This document shows positions 47,783-55,693 of a stretch of DNA of 64,000 nucleotides, one piece after another. Made by a program: the position numbers and the translations under genes. Under the pieces are notes generated by a model. It searched no databases. It was not told the DNA's origin and saw only the letters and a list, made by a program, of their open reading frames with translations. Positions within the stretch are counted from its first letter, which is position 1. The number at the start of each line of letters is the position of its first letter. Source of the stretch: Microbacterium sp. K24 (GTDB lineage: Bacteria; Actinomycetota; Actinomycetes; Actinomycetales; Microbacteriaceae); the NCBI RefSeq assembly GCF_004794465.1, contig NZ_SSDJ01000156.1, positions 1 through 64,000 of the forward strand, given 5' to 3'.

Positions 47783-49486
47783 TCAGCTCTGCGTACGACG
47801 GCGTCGCACGAGCGTCAGCCCGGCGAACAGCAGCAGGAGCGCCCCTGTCGCCGCGAAGACCGGCGCATCCGATCCGGTGCTCGCGAGCGCCCCGCTTGCG
47901 CCACCGGTGGTGGCCGAACCGGATCCGTTGCTGCCGGAGCCCGCTGCGGCCGTGACAGTCAGAGGGGTGCTTGCGATCACGGTGGTCCCGGAGAGTGCGA
48001 CGAGAGTGTGGGCACCTGCGGGAGCACTGGCCGGGATGCGGAACGACCCCCTCAGCACACCGCCCGCGTCGGCCGTGAGCGTCCCCAGGGCGATCGGGTC
48101 GGAGTGAAGCTCGAACGCGATCGCTGCGCCCGGAGCGAAGCCGGTTCCCGAGACGGTGATCTCCTTACCGGCGACGACCGTGCCGGCCGACAGCGTGAGA
48201 GCGGGCTCGGGCTCCTCGTCGGGGTCGAGGACGAAGTCGATGCCCTCGACGATGTCGCCCGGCGCAAGGGTGAGGGGCGTGGCCTCGCCGGCCGTCGCGA
48301 CGCCGTCGAAGTACTGCGTCACCGGAGGCGTGCCGTCTGTGAACGTGGCAGTGGCCTGCAGCGTGTACGTCCCCTTCTGAAGGTCCAGCGAGAATGCGCC
48401 GGTGTCCGACGTGATGACCCGGTTGGTCACCTCGACACCCTCGCTCCACGCCCGCACCGAGACATCGGCGGGCTTGTCGGAGGCCACGGTCACCGTGCCG
48501 TTGACGGTCGCGATCTTGTCGAGCACGGCGTCGATGCCGTCGACCTCTTCACCCGCGGCCACCGTGATCTCGACGGCGGAGTCCCAGACGGGGGCATCGT
48601 TCCACCACTCCACGGCCAAGCCGGTGGACATGAACAGCACTTTGTACGTACCGGCAGGGACGCCGATGCGGTACGCACCGTCGCCGTCGGTGAAGTGGAA
48701 TTCCAGGTCGAACCGCTCCGCCACGTCGTACGCCAGCACCGTGGTGAACACCGGCTCGCCGCCCACCCCGTTCGTGACGGTGCCGGTGATGTATCCCGCG
48801 GTGGCGAGCGCGGCGTCCATTCCCGCCGTCGTCTGTCCTTCGACGATGCTCACGGGAGTCGCGGTGTCCCAGTTGTAGGCGCTCTCCCAGAATTCGGACA
48901 GGGTCTCTGCATCCGGAGCTCCGAACCTCACCCGATAGGAACCCGTGGGCAGGCCGCCGAGGTCGTACGCGCCGCTGGCATCGGTCTGCGTCGCACCCAC
49001 GATCTCGTTGCGCTCATCGAGAGCCTGCACTGAGACGTTCTCGAGCGGCGTGTCGTCATCCTCGCGGGTGACGACGCCCTGGATGCCGCCGCCCACGGCG
49101 AGTGATGCGTCGATACCCGAGACAGCCCCACCGCCATCGACCACGATCGGAGTCGCCTGAGCGTAGTCGAAGGTGTTCTCCCAATACTCGCGCTTCAGGT
49201 CGGTCCCGTCAGGCATGAATGTCACGACGTAGGAATCCGCAACGAGATCGGGGAGGGTGTACGCACCGACCTCGTCTGTGACGGTGTAACCCCAGCCGCC
49301 GTTCTCACCGCTCGCGGTGACCATCACGCCCGCTACGGGAGTTCCGTCATCCTCACGGGTCACGGTCCCGGAGATCGTGTCCGTCTCCGGTTCGGCCGCC
49401 ACCGCCGCCGTCACGCCACCCAGGGCCAGCGCGAAGGCCGCCATCCCGCCCAGTACCGCCCGCATCATCCCGCGACGTCTCGTCAT
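47783..49486 (-). CDS. Wall-anchored protein with carboxypeptidase-regulatory-like repeats and an LAxTG sorting signal
   Basis: A 567-residue exported protein. It has a signal peptide (residues 1-30, MTRRRGMMRAVLGGMAAFAL then AVAAEPE) and three tandem beta-sandwich repeats of about 90 residues, each opening GxVTxExxxxPxxxVxVxA and closing with a YxVxF strand, as in CarboxypepD_reg/SdrD-B-like domains. A partial fourth repeat and an IPT-like domain follow (VVAGKEITVSGTGFAPGAAI). A Gly/Ser linker leads to LASTGSDAP, a hydrophobic helix and the tail RRRRTQS: a sortase signal of the LAxTG (class E) type. It is probably covalently attached to peptidoglycan. The start has GAGGGGTGGA upstream. Confidence 0.85.
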   Translation of the reverse strand: MTRRRGMMRAVLGGMAAFALALGGVTAAVAAEPETDTISGTVTREDDGTPVAGVMVTASGENGGWGYTVTDEVGAYTLPDLVADSYVVTFMPDGTDLKREYWENTFDYAQATPIVVDGGGAVSGIDASLAVGGGIQGVVTREDDDTPLENVSVQALDERNEIVGATQTDASGAYDLGGLPTGSYRVRFGAPDAETLSEFWESAYNWDTATPVSIVEGQTTAGMDAALATAGYITGTVTNGVGGEPVFTTVLAYDVAERFDLEFHFTDGDGAYRIGVPAGTYKVLFMSTGLAVEWWNDAPVWDSAVEITVAAGEEVDGIDAVLDKIATVNGTVTVASDKPADVSVRAWSEGVEVTNRVITSDTGAFSLDLQKGTYTLQATATFTDGTPPVTQYFDGVATAGEATPLTLAPGDIVEGIDFVLDPDEEPEPALTLSAGTVVAGKEITVSGTGFAPGAAIAFELHSDPIALGTLTADAGGVLRGSFRIPASAPAGAHTLVALSGTTVIASTPLTVTAAAGSGSNGSGSATTGGASGALASTGSDAPVFAATGALLLLFAGLTLVRRRRTQS

Positions 49487-49635
49487 CGTTCCACCCCTCG
49501 ATGGAGGTCGCGCGCACAACGTTCACGCTGTTCCGCTCGGCCTCAACACTTCTGCCGAAAATGCGGCAACCCATCGAATCTAGATGAATCAGCCATAGGA
49601 AGGGAATAGTCGAGTCGCGTGATATATCGCTCCGG

Positions 49636-50271
49636 TCAGTCGAAAGTCCCTACTTCCGGCACCCGATCGGTGCGCCCGTAGCGCAGCAGCGTCACGCCGC
49701 CGTCGTCGCTCTTCGGCGGCTCGAGCAGCGTCAGCACCGACGGCAGCGCGTCATCGTCGAACACCTTCTTGCCGGCGCCGAGCAGGATCGGGTACACCCA
49801 CAGGTTCAGCTCGTCGAAGAGCCCCTCGGCGAGCAGGGTGTGCACGAAGTCGATGCTGCCGATCACGTGCACCTCGCGGTGGTTGGCCCGCATCGCAGCC
49901 ACCTCGGCGGCGAGGTCGTCGCCGACGCGGGTGCTGCCCTCCCACTCGAGCGGGAAGCCGGCATCCCGGGTCGCCACGTACTTCGGCACCCGGTTGAAGA
50001 GCTTGCCGATGTCGCCGGACTCGCCCTCGGTGTGCTGCGGCCAGTACCCGGCGAAGATGTCGTAGGTGCGACGGCCGAGCAGGAGCGCGTCGAGGCCGCG
50101 CATCCCCTTCTCGATCTGGGGGCCGACGCCCGACGACGGATGCCCGGCCTGCCACCCGCTGAAGCGGAAGCCGCCCGAGGTGTCTTCGTCGGTGCCGCCC
50201 GGCCCCTGCGCCACTCCATCGAGGGAGGTGAAGAGGTCGATCAGGATGCGACCGGATGCGTCATTGCTCAT
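49636..50271 (-). CDS. Dihydrofolate reductase-family (RibD C-terminal-like) protein
   Basis: A 211-residue protein of the DHFR/RibD-C fold. It contains GRILIDLFTSLDGVAQGPGG, LLLGRRTYDIFAGYWP, VHVIGSIDFVHTLLAEGLFD and the closing strands ELNLWVYPILLGAGKKVFD and VTLLRYGRTD. This family uses NADPH but usually does not reduce dihydrofolate; the substrate is unknown. The ATG overlaps the HxlR stop by 4 nt, so it is the last gene of a coupled VOC-HxlR-DHFR operon. The 149 nt upstream of the next gene on its 3' side hold AT-rich sequence without a recognised feature. Confidence 0.87.
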   Translation of the reverse strand: MSNDASGRILIDLFTSLDGVAQGPGGTDEDTSGGFRFSGWQAGHPSSGVGPQIEKGMRGLDALLLGRRTYDIFAGYWPQHTEGESGDIGKLFNRVPKYVATRDAGFPLEWEGSTRVGDDLAAEVAAMRANHREVHVIGSIDFVHTLLAEGLFDELNLWVYPILLGAGKKVFDDDALPSVLTLLEPPKSDDGGVTLLRYGRTDRVPEVGTFD

Positions 50272-50957
50272 GTCATGCTCCTTGCTTTCAGTGGTGCGAT
50301 ATGGAACGTGTGCGCGAAGGACTCGAGCCAGCGCTCTTCGCCGCGGACGACGGCGACGACGTCCTGCGCGAGCGCCTCGGCCGGCGACATCTCGCCGCCG
50401 ATGAGATGCCGGATGCCGGGACCGGCGACGATCACGGCATCCGCTTCGCCCTCCGGCAGCCGGCCTCCGACGGGAGGTGCGGGCGGGGCGAGCTGGGCGA
50501 CGCGCAGCTCGCCGTCGCGCACGGAAGCACGGAGGGCGACCTCGCCGACGTGCAGCTCGTATTCCCCGTCGGTGGCGGCATCCGCCTGGAATGCCGTGCG
50601 CAGCGCCATGGTGAGCGAATCGGGGGTGACGACGTCGCCCTCCTCGGGATCGCCCATCGCCTGGAACCCCCAGCGGCCGAGGGCGATCATGATCGGCTCC
50701 AGGGCCCGTCCGTAGGGCGTGAGCTCGTAGGCGAGACCGCGGAGCAGCGGGACGCGTCGCACGACGCCGCCCTCCTGCAGCTCCTTCAAGCGCGTCGAGA
50801 GGATGTTGGTGGGAATGCGCGGCAGGCCCTGCTTGAGGTCGGTGTACCGACGCGGCCCGACGAGCAGATCGCGCACGATGAGCAGCGCCCACCGCTCGCC
50901 GATCAGCTCGACGGCCGTCGTGACACCGCAGTACTGGCCGTAGCTGCGCGAGGCCAT
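50268..50957 (-). CDS. HxlR-family regulator with C-terminal extension
   Basis: A 229-residue protein. The N-terminal winged helix (about residues 1-100) is HxlR: YCGVTTAVELIGERWALLIV with the conserved N-terminal Cys, PRRYTDLKQGLPRIPTNILS and LRGLAYELTPYGRAL. The C-terminal half (about 120-229) resembles an SCP2-type sterol-carrier fold and may bind a lipophilic ligand. HxlR proteins often sense electrophiles or quinones. The start shares a base with the VOC stop, and its stop overlaps the DHFR-family gene. The perfect palindrome at 51442-51468 is its probable operator. Confidence 0.88.
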   Translation of the reverse strand: MASRSYGQYCGVTTAVELIGERWALLIVRDLLVGPRRYTDLKQGLPRIPTNILSTRLKELQEGGVVRRVPLLRGLAYELTPYGRALEPIMIALGRWGFQAMGDPEEGDVVTPDSLTMALRTAFQADAATDGEYELHVGEVALRASVRDGELRVAQLAPPAPPVGGRLPEGEADAVIVAGPGIRHLIGGEMSPAEALAQDVVAVVRGEERWLESFAHTFHIAPLKARSMT

Positions 50958-51394
50958 CAGACCGAGGCGGCGTCGTCCGCGATGTGCTCGGGCCCGTTCT
51001 CGGCGGCCTCCGGGGTCATGTACAGGAAGCCGAGCGAGTTGCCGTCCGGGTCGTCGAGGTCGCGCGAGTACATGAAGCCGTAGTCCTGCGCCGGCTTCGG
51101 CTCGACGCCGCCGGCCGCGAGACCCTTCTCGATGATCGCGTCGACGTCTTCACGCGAGTCGTGGCTGAAGGTGACCGAGACCTGCGCGACCGCATGCGGG
51201 TCGGCGATCGGCTTGTCGGTGAACGTGGCGAAGAACTCGCGCTTCAGGACCATGAAGTAGATGTCGTCCGACCAGACGACGCACGCGGCGTTCTCATCGG
51301 TGAAGGCCGGGTTGATCTCGCAGCCGAGCGCAGTGTAGAACGCCTTGGCCCGCTCGAGGTCGGTGGTGGGCAGGTTGACGAAGACCTTGGTCAT
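50957..51394 (-). CDS. VOC-family glyoxalase-like protein
   Basis: A 145-residue protein of the vicinal-oxygen-chelate fold. It starts MTKVFVNLPTTDLERAKAFYTALGCEINPAFT, with a middle YFMVLKREFFATF block and a final YSRDLDDPDGNSLGFLYM strand, the layout of lactoylglutathione lyase/dioxygenase-like proteins. The catalytic metal ligands are not all certain. It is the first gene of the operon with HxlR and the DHFR-family gene, directly under the palindromic operator, so it is probably induced by the compound the HxlR protein senses. Confidence 0.85.
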   Translation of the reverse strand: MTKVFVNLPTTDLERAKAFYTALGCEINPAFTDENAACVVWSDDIYFMVLKREFFATFTDKPIADPHAVAQVSVTFSHDSREDVDAIIEKGLAAGGVEPKPAQDYGFMYSRDLDDPDGNSLGFLYMTPEAAENGPEHIADDAASV

Positions 51395-51441
51395 GATGAC
51401 TCCTTGTCTGTGCGGCCCTGCGACGTGCGGAGCCTGGTGAG

Positions 51442-51474
51442 ACCAAGCTTGTTAAAAACAAGCTTGGTTGTCAA
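51442..51474 (-). promoter_or_regulatory. HxlR-type operator overlapping the operon promoter
   Basis: ACCAAGCTTGTT (51442-51453) and AACAAGCTTGGT (51457-51468) form a perfect 12-bp inverted repeat with a 3-nt AAA spacer. Each arm also contains CAAGCTTG, itself a palindrome. On the minus strand TTGACA (complement of 51469-51474) abuts it as a -35 box, so a bound regulator would cover the promoter of the VOC-HxlR-DHFR operon. Confidence 0.75.
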
Positions 51475-51541
51475 TAGCAAGTTTGAGGGAAGGGGGAAAC
51501 CCATCCCCCACGAGGGGGATGCCGCGGCATCCGCTCCGCCC

Positions 51542-51547
51542 TACGGT
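51542..51547 (+). promoter_or_regulatory. -10 box of leaderless sensor kinase gene
   Basis: TACGGT with a 6-nt spacer to the ATG at 51554. It decides the start; the frame is open for 570 nt further upstream. Confidence 0.55.
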
Positions 51548-51553
51548 GGAAGG

Positions 51554-52822
51554 ATGTCCGCCGACTTCCGCCGTACGCCGACCGCCCGGGAGCGGCGCAG
51601 CGACCTCATCCTCGCGGCCGTGATGTTCGTGGGAGCAATTCTCAGCGCCGCGCTCTCCTCGATCTCGGAGCTGTACGGCGACGAGCAGGCAGAGCTCTGG
51701 ACGGCCCTCGTCTACGCCGCTGTCGCCACGGTCCCGCTCGCCTTCCGTCGCGTCTGGCCGGGCACCGTCGCGGTCGTCATCGCGCTCGCGTACTTCGCCG
51801 CCGTGACGATCCGCGTCCCCGAGATCTACGTCGGCAACATCGCGATGTTCGTCGGCCTCTACACGGTCGGCGCCTGGATGAACGACCGCCGTCGCGCCAT
51901 GCTCGTGCGCGTCGGCATCATCGTCGGCATGTTCGCCTGGCTTCTCATCACCATGTACCGCGATGCGATCAGTGAGGCCGACAAGGCCGATGTGGTGGCC
52001 GGCGCCATGTCGCCGTACGTCGCGTTCATGCTCCTGCAGATCCTGCTGAACCTGCTCTACTTCGGCGGGGCGTACTACTTCGGCGAGCGCTCCTGGATCG
52101 CCGCAGCCCAGCGGGCCGTGCTCGAGCAGCGCACCGCCGATCTCGAACGCGAGCGCGAAGTCACTGCGGCGCAGGCCGTCGCCCTCGACCGGGTGCGGAT
52201 CGCCCGGGAGCTGCACGATGTCGTCGCCCACCACGTCTCGGTGATGGGCGTGCAGGCGGGCGCCGCACGCCTGGTGCTCGATCAGGATCCCGAGCAGTCC
52301 CGCCGCATCCTCACCGGCATCGAGGGGTCGGCGCGCGACGCGATCCACGAGCTGCGCCAGCTGCTCGAGACCCTGCGCACGCCCGGCGGCGAGACGGCGG
52401 ATGCGTCGTCCACCCTCGAGCTCGACGACATCGCCGAGCTCACCGCGGCATCGACCGAAGCAGGTCTACCCACGCAGTACGCGGTGATCGGCGAGAAGGT
52501 GCCCGTGCCGTCGCTCATCGCGGTGAACCTCTACCGCATCGCGCAGGAGTCGCTGACGAACGCGCGTCGTCATGCCGGGGTCGGCGCCACGGCCGACGTG
52601 CGCGTGCGCTACGAGGACGGGGGCGTCGAGGTCGAGGTCGTGAATACCGGGCGTGCGGTCGCGCAGCTGCGCCCGGGACTCGGACAGCTCGGCATGCGGG
52701 AGCGCGCCGCGGCATCGGGAGGCACCCTCGAGGTGACGCCCCGCCCGCTCGGCGGCCTGCGCGTGCGCGCCCGCGTGCCTCTTCCCCTGACGCTGCAGAC
52801 AGAGGCGAGGAGCCCCCGATGA
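51554..52822 (+). CDS. Sensor histidine kinase (NarL/DesK-type)
   Basis: A 422-residue membrane kinase. The N-terminal half has about five hydrophobic helices (residues 18-185) without a large extracytoplasmic domain, pointing to sensing in or at the membrane. A coiled-coil linker leads to the HisKA_3 motif VRIARELHDVVAHHVSVMG with phospho-acceptor His221. The HATPase domain is at the C-terminus (NLYRIAQESLTNARRHAG N-box, then a GLGQLGMRERAAASGG lid). The ATG is chosen from the leaderless TACGGT box. It overlaps the response regulator by 4 nt. Confidence 0.92.
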   Translation: MSADFRRTPTARERRSDLILAAVMFVGAILSAALSSISELYGDEQAELWTALVYAAVATVPLAFRRVWPGTVAVVIALAYFAAVTIRVPEIYVGNIAMFVGLYTVGAWMNDRRRAMLVRVGIIVGMFAWLLITMYRDAISEADKADVVAGAMSPYVAFMLLQILLNLLYFGGAYYFGERSWIAAAQRAVLEQRTADLEREREVTAAQAVALDRVRIARELHDVVAHHVSVMGVQAGAARLVLDQDPEQSRRILTGIEGSARDAIHELRQLLETLRTPGGETADASSTLELDDIAELTAASTEAGLPTQYAVIGEKVPVPSLIAVNLYRIAQESLTNARRHAGVGATADVRVRYEDGGVEVEVVNTGRAVAQLRPGLGQLGMRERAAASGGTLEVTPRPLGGLRVRARVPLPLTLQTEARSPR

Positions 52823-53496
52823 CCGATCAGCCGATCCGCGTGCTCATCGTCGACGATCACGCGATGCTTCGCGCCGGTTTCCGCACGATCCTCGACATCC
52901 AGCCCGACATCACCGTCGTCGGCGAGGCGGCGACGGGAGCGGATGCCGTGGCCCAGGCATCCGCGCTCCACCCCGACGTGATCACGATGGACGTGCAGAT
53001 GCCCGACATGGACGGCATCGAGGCGACCCGACGCATCGTCGCCGATCCCTCCATCGAAGCCGCGATCGCCATCGTCACCACGTTCGACCAGGACGACTAC
53101 CTCTACCAGGCGCTGGACGCCGGAGCGAGCGGCTTCCTGCTGAAGAACGCGGGAGCCGAAGACCTGATCGCCGCCGTCCGCGCTCTCGCCGCCGGCGACG
53201 GGATGCTGGCACCCGAGGTCACCCGCCGGGTGCTGACGCGGTTCGCCGCGGCATCCGCTCCCGCGCCCGCGCCTCGCCCCGTCGTGAACGCGACGGTGCT
53301 GGCCGAACCGCTCACCGAACGCGAGGCCGAGGTGCTGACGCTTCTCGCCGATGCACGCAGCAATGCCGAGATCGCGAGCGCCCTCTTCATCGGCGAGGCC
53401 ACCGTGAAGACGCACGTCTCGCGCATCCTGCAGAAGCTCGGTGCGCGCGACCGGGTGCAGGCGGTCGTGCTGGCGCTCCGGATGGGTCTCGCCTGA
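52819..53496 (+). CDS. NarL/LuxR-family response regulator
   Basis: A 225-residue regulator. The receiver domain (residues 1-125) has the acidic pocket VLIVDDHAML, the phospho-acceptor Asp58 in TMDVQMPDMDG, and Lys in FLLKNAGAEDL. A linker leads to a LuxR-type HTH (about 155-218) with LTEREAEVLTLLADARSNAE and GEATVKTHVSRILQKLGARD. Its cognate kinase overlaps it by 4 nt. Targets may include the BenE-like gene downstream or the ABC exporter beyond it, which is the usual arrangement, but no shared binding site is evident. Confidence 0.94.
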   Translation: MTDQPIRVLIVDDHAMLRAGFRTILDIQPDITVVGEAATGADAVAQASALHPDVITMDVQMPDMDGIEATRRIVADPSIEAAIAIVTTFDQDDYLYQALDAGASGFLLKNAGAEDLIAAVRALAAGDGMLAPEVTRRVLTRFAAASAPAPAPRPVVNATVLAEPLTEREAEVLTLLADARSNAEIASALFIGEATVKTHVSRILQKLGARDRVQAVVLALRMGLA

Positions 53497-53509
53497 CCCG
53501 CTGCCGCGA

Positions 53510-53515
53510 TACTCT
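53510..53515 (+). promoter_or_regulatory. -10 box of leaderless benE-like gene
   Basis: TACTCT with a 7-nt spacer to the ATG at 53523. Confidence 0.5.
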
Positions 53516-53522
53516 CGGAGCC

Positions 53523-54758
53523 ATGCCCGGCGCTGCTCCCCCGTCCCGCGATTCGAGCCCGTCCCGCGATCCGGGCCTGTCCCGTCCGATCCTGGCGGGG
53601 GTGGTGACGGCGCTCGTCGGATTCACCAGCTCGTTCGCGGTGGTGCTGACCGGACTCGATGCGGTCGGAGCGTCCCCGGCGCAGGCGGCGAGCGGCCTGC
53701 TCGCCGCCAGCCTCACGATGGGTCTCGCCTGCGTCGTGCTCGCGTGGCGGTACCGGATGCCGATCACGGTCGCCTGGTCGACGCCCGGCGCGGCACTGCT
53801 CGCGGCGACCGGTGCGGTCGACGGCGGCTGGCCCGCGGCCGTCGGCGCCTTCCTCGTGACCGCGGCACTGATCCTGCTCACCGCCCTCTGGCCCGCACTC
53901 GGCGCCCTGATCGCCCGTATCCCTCCGTCGATCGCCCAGGCCATGCTGGCCGGTGTGCTGCTGCCGCTGTGCCTCGCCCCGATCACCGGCATCGTCGCGA
54001 ATCCCTGGGGTGTGGTCCCGGTGGTGCTCACCTGGCTGGTGTTCGCACGACTCGCGCCGCGCTGGGCCGTGCCGCTCGCGTTCGTCGCGGCGGCCGTGGT
54101 CGTGGCCGTGTCGCTGGTCCGGGAGCAGGCGTCGTTCGATCTCGCGCTCCTGCTTCCGCGCGTCGAGCTCACGGCGCCGACGTTCACGCTCGGGGCGCTG
54201 GTCGGTCTGGCGCTGCCCCTGTTCATCGTGACCATGGCCTCGCAGAACGTGCCCGGCATCGCGATCATGCGCAGCTTCGGCTACGAGGTGCCGTGGCGCC
54301 CGGCGATGCTCGTGACCGGGCTCGGCACAGCGCTCGGCGCCACCGCCGGCGGGCACGCCATCAACCTCGCCGCGATCAGCGCCGCCCTCGCCGCCTCTCC
54401 GGATGCCGACCCCGACCCGAAGCGACGGTGGGTGGCCGGGGTCTCGACCGGCGGGTCGTACCTCGTGCTCGGCGGATGCTCGGCCGCCTTCGCCGCGCTC
54501 GTGACGCTCGCGCCCGCCGCCGTGATCCCCGCGGTGGCCGGGCTCGCCCTGTTCGCCGCCTTCGGATCGGCCGTGCAGCAGGCGATCGACGACCCGGGCG
54601 AGCGGATCCCCGCCGTCGTGACCTTCCTCGTCGCGGCCTCCGGCATCTCGGTGATCGGCGTGAGCGCCGCGTTCTGGGCGCTCGTCGCGGGACTCATCGT
54701 GCGCACGGTGCTCAAGATCCGCCGCGCGGGGGATGCCGCGGGGACCCCTCGTCCCTAG
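53523..54758 (+). CDS. BenE-family benzoate/H+ symporter-like transporter
   Basis: A 411-residue protein with about 12 hydrophobic segments. Blocks are PILAGVVTALVGFTSSFAVV, the YRMPITVAWSTPGAALLA motif of the BenE family, IPPSIAQAMLAGVLLPLCL and the helix MASQNVPGIAIMRSFGYEV. The family imports benzoate or other aromatic acids with protons, and is structurally akin to nucleobase/ascorbate transporters. No benzoate-degrading genes are nearby, so the substrate is unproven. Its stop codon TAG opens the -10 box of the following short ORF. Confidence 0.88.
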   Translation: MPGAAPPSRDSSPSRDPGLSRPILAGVVTALVGFTSSFAVVLTGLDAVGASPAQAASGLLAASLTMGLACVVLAWRYRMPITVAWSTPGAALLAATGAVDGGWPAAVGAFLVTAALILLTALWPALGALIARIPPSIAQAMLAGVLLPLCLAPITGIVANPWGVVPVVLTWLVFARLAPRWAVPLAFVAAAVVVAVSLVREQASFDLALLLPRVELTAPTFTLGALVGLALPLFIVTMASQNVPGIAIMRSFGYEVPWRPAMLVTGLGTALGATAGGHAINLAAISAALAASPDADPDPKRRWVAGVSTGGSYLVLGGCSAAFAALVTLAPAAVIPAVAGLALFAAFGSAVQQAIDDPGERIPAVVTFLVAASGISVIGVSAAFWALVAGLIVRTVLKIRRAGDAAGTPRP

Positions 54759-54761
54759 CGT
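54756..54761 (+). promoter_or_regulatory. -10 box overlapping the benE-like stop
   Basis: TAGCGT, whose first three bases are the upstream stop codon, 6 nt before an ATG at 54768 that opens an 11-codon ORF leading into the ABC exporter gene. Confidence 0.5.
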
Positions 54762-54767
54762 GGAGGC

Positions 54768-54803
54768 ATGCGATGCACTGAGCGAACGGAGGAGACGAAG
54801 TGA
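54768..54803 (+). CDS. Leaderless 11-residue upstream ORF overlapping the ABC ATPase start
   Basis: It encodes MRCTERTEETK and its TGA stop overlaps the GTG of the ATPase gene (GTGA at 54800-54803). The ribosome site of the ATPase gene (GGAGGAG, 54788-54794) lies inside it. Ribosomes loading at the mRNA 5' end would thus finish exactly at the ATPase start, suggesting translational coupling. Confidence 0.45.
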   Translation: MRCTERTEETK

Positions 54804-55693
54804 CAGGCAGACTCGAACTCACGGGCATCACCAAGAGCTACGGCTCGCGGCGGGTCCTCGACGATGTGACCTTCACGGTCTCACCGGGGCGGCTGACCGG
54901 CTTCGTCGGGGGCAACGGCGCCGGCAAGACCACCACCATGCGGATCGTCCTCGGGCTGCTCTCCTCGGACGGCGGAAGCGTCGCCCTGGACGGCGCACCG
55001 CTGACCGCCGCAGAGCGCCGCCGCTTCGGCTACATGCCGGAGGAGCGCGGCCTCTACCCGAAGATGAAGGTGCTCGAGCAGATCGTCTACCTCGCCCGCC
55101 TGCACGGCTACGGCAAAGCCGAGTCGACGGCCCGCGCGACCGAGCTGCTCACCGAGCTGGGCCTGGGCGAGCGGCTCAACGACACGATCGAGTCGCTCTC
55201 GCTCGGCAACCAGCAGCGCGCGCAGATCGCGGCGTCGCTGGTGCACGACCCCGAGGTCCTGATCCTCGACGAGCCGTTCTCGGGCCTCGATCCCCTCGCG
55301 GTCGACGTGGTCGCCGGCGTGCTGCAGTCCAGCGCCGCGAAGGGCGCATCGATCCTCTTCTCCTCGCACCAGCTCGACGTCGTCGAGCGGCTCTGCGACG
55401 ACCTGGTCATCCTCGCCGGCGGCACGGTCCGCGCCTCCGGCTCGCGCGACGGGCTGCGCGCCGAGCATGCGCGCGACCGCTACGAGCTCGTGTCGACCGG
55501 CGACGCGGGATGGCTGCGCACCGAGCCCGGCGTGACCGTCGTCGACTTCGAGGGCGGCTACGCGCTCTTCGACGCCGACGGCCCCGAGACGGCGCAGCGC
55601 GTACTGCGCAGCGCGGTGGAGCGCGGCGATGTCGCGAGCTTCGCCCCCCAGCATCCGTCCCTCGCACAGATCTTCAAGGAGGTCATCCAGTGA
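54800..55693 (+). CDS. ABC exporter ATPase (NatA-like)
   Basis: A 297-residue ATPase. Walker A is GGNGAGKTTT (about residues 35-44), followed by the Q-loop region YMPEERGLYPKMKV, the signature LSLGNQQRAQIAASL (LSxGN variant typical of NatA/YhaQ-like exporters), Walker B LILDEPFSGLDPLAV and the switch SSHQLD. A C-terminal extension (about 220-297) fits the family. It energises the permease encoded next, whose GTG overlaps its stop. Related pairs export Na+, lipids or antibiotics; the substrate is not known. Confidence 0.9.
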   Translation: MTGRLELTGITKSYGSRRVLDDVTFTVSPGRLTGFVGGNGAGKTTTMRIVLGLLSSDGGSVALDGAPLTAAERRRFGYMPEERGLYPKMKVLEQIVYLARLHGYGKAESTARATELLTELGLGERLNDTIESLSLGNQQRAQIAASLVHDPEVLILDEPFSGLDPLAVDVVAGVLQSSAAKGASILFSSHQLDVVERLCDDLVILAGGTVRASGSRDGLRAEHARDRYELVSTGDAGWLRTEPGVTVVDFEGGYALFDADGPETAQRVLRSAVERGDVASFAPQHPSLAQIFKEVIQ

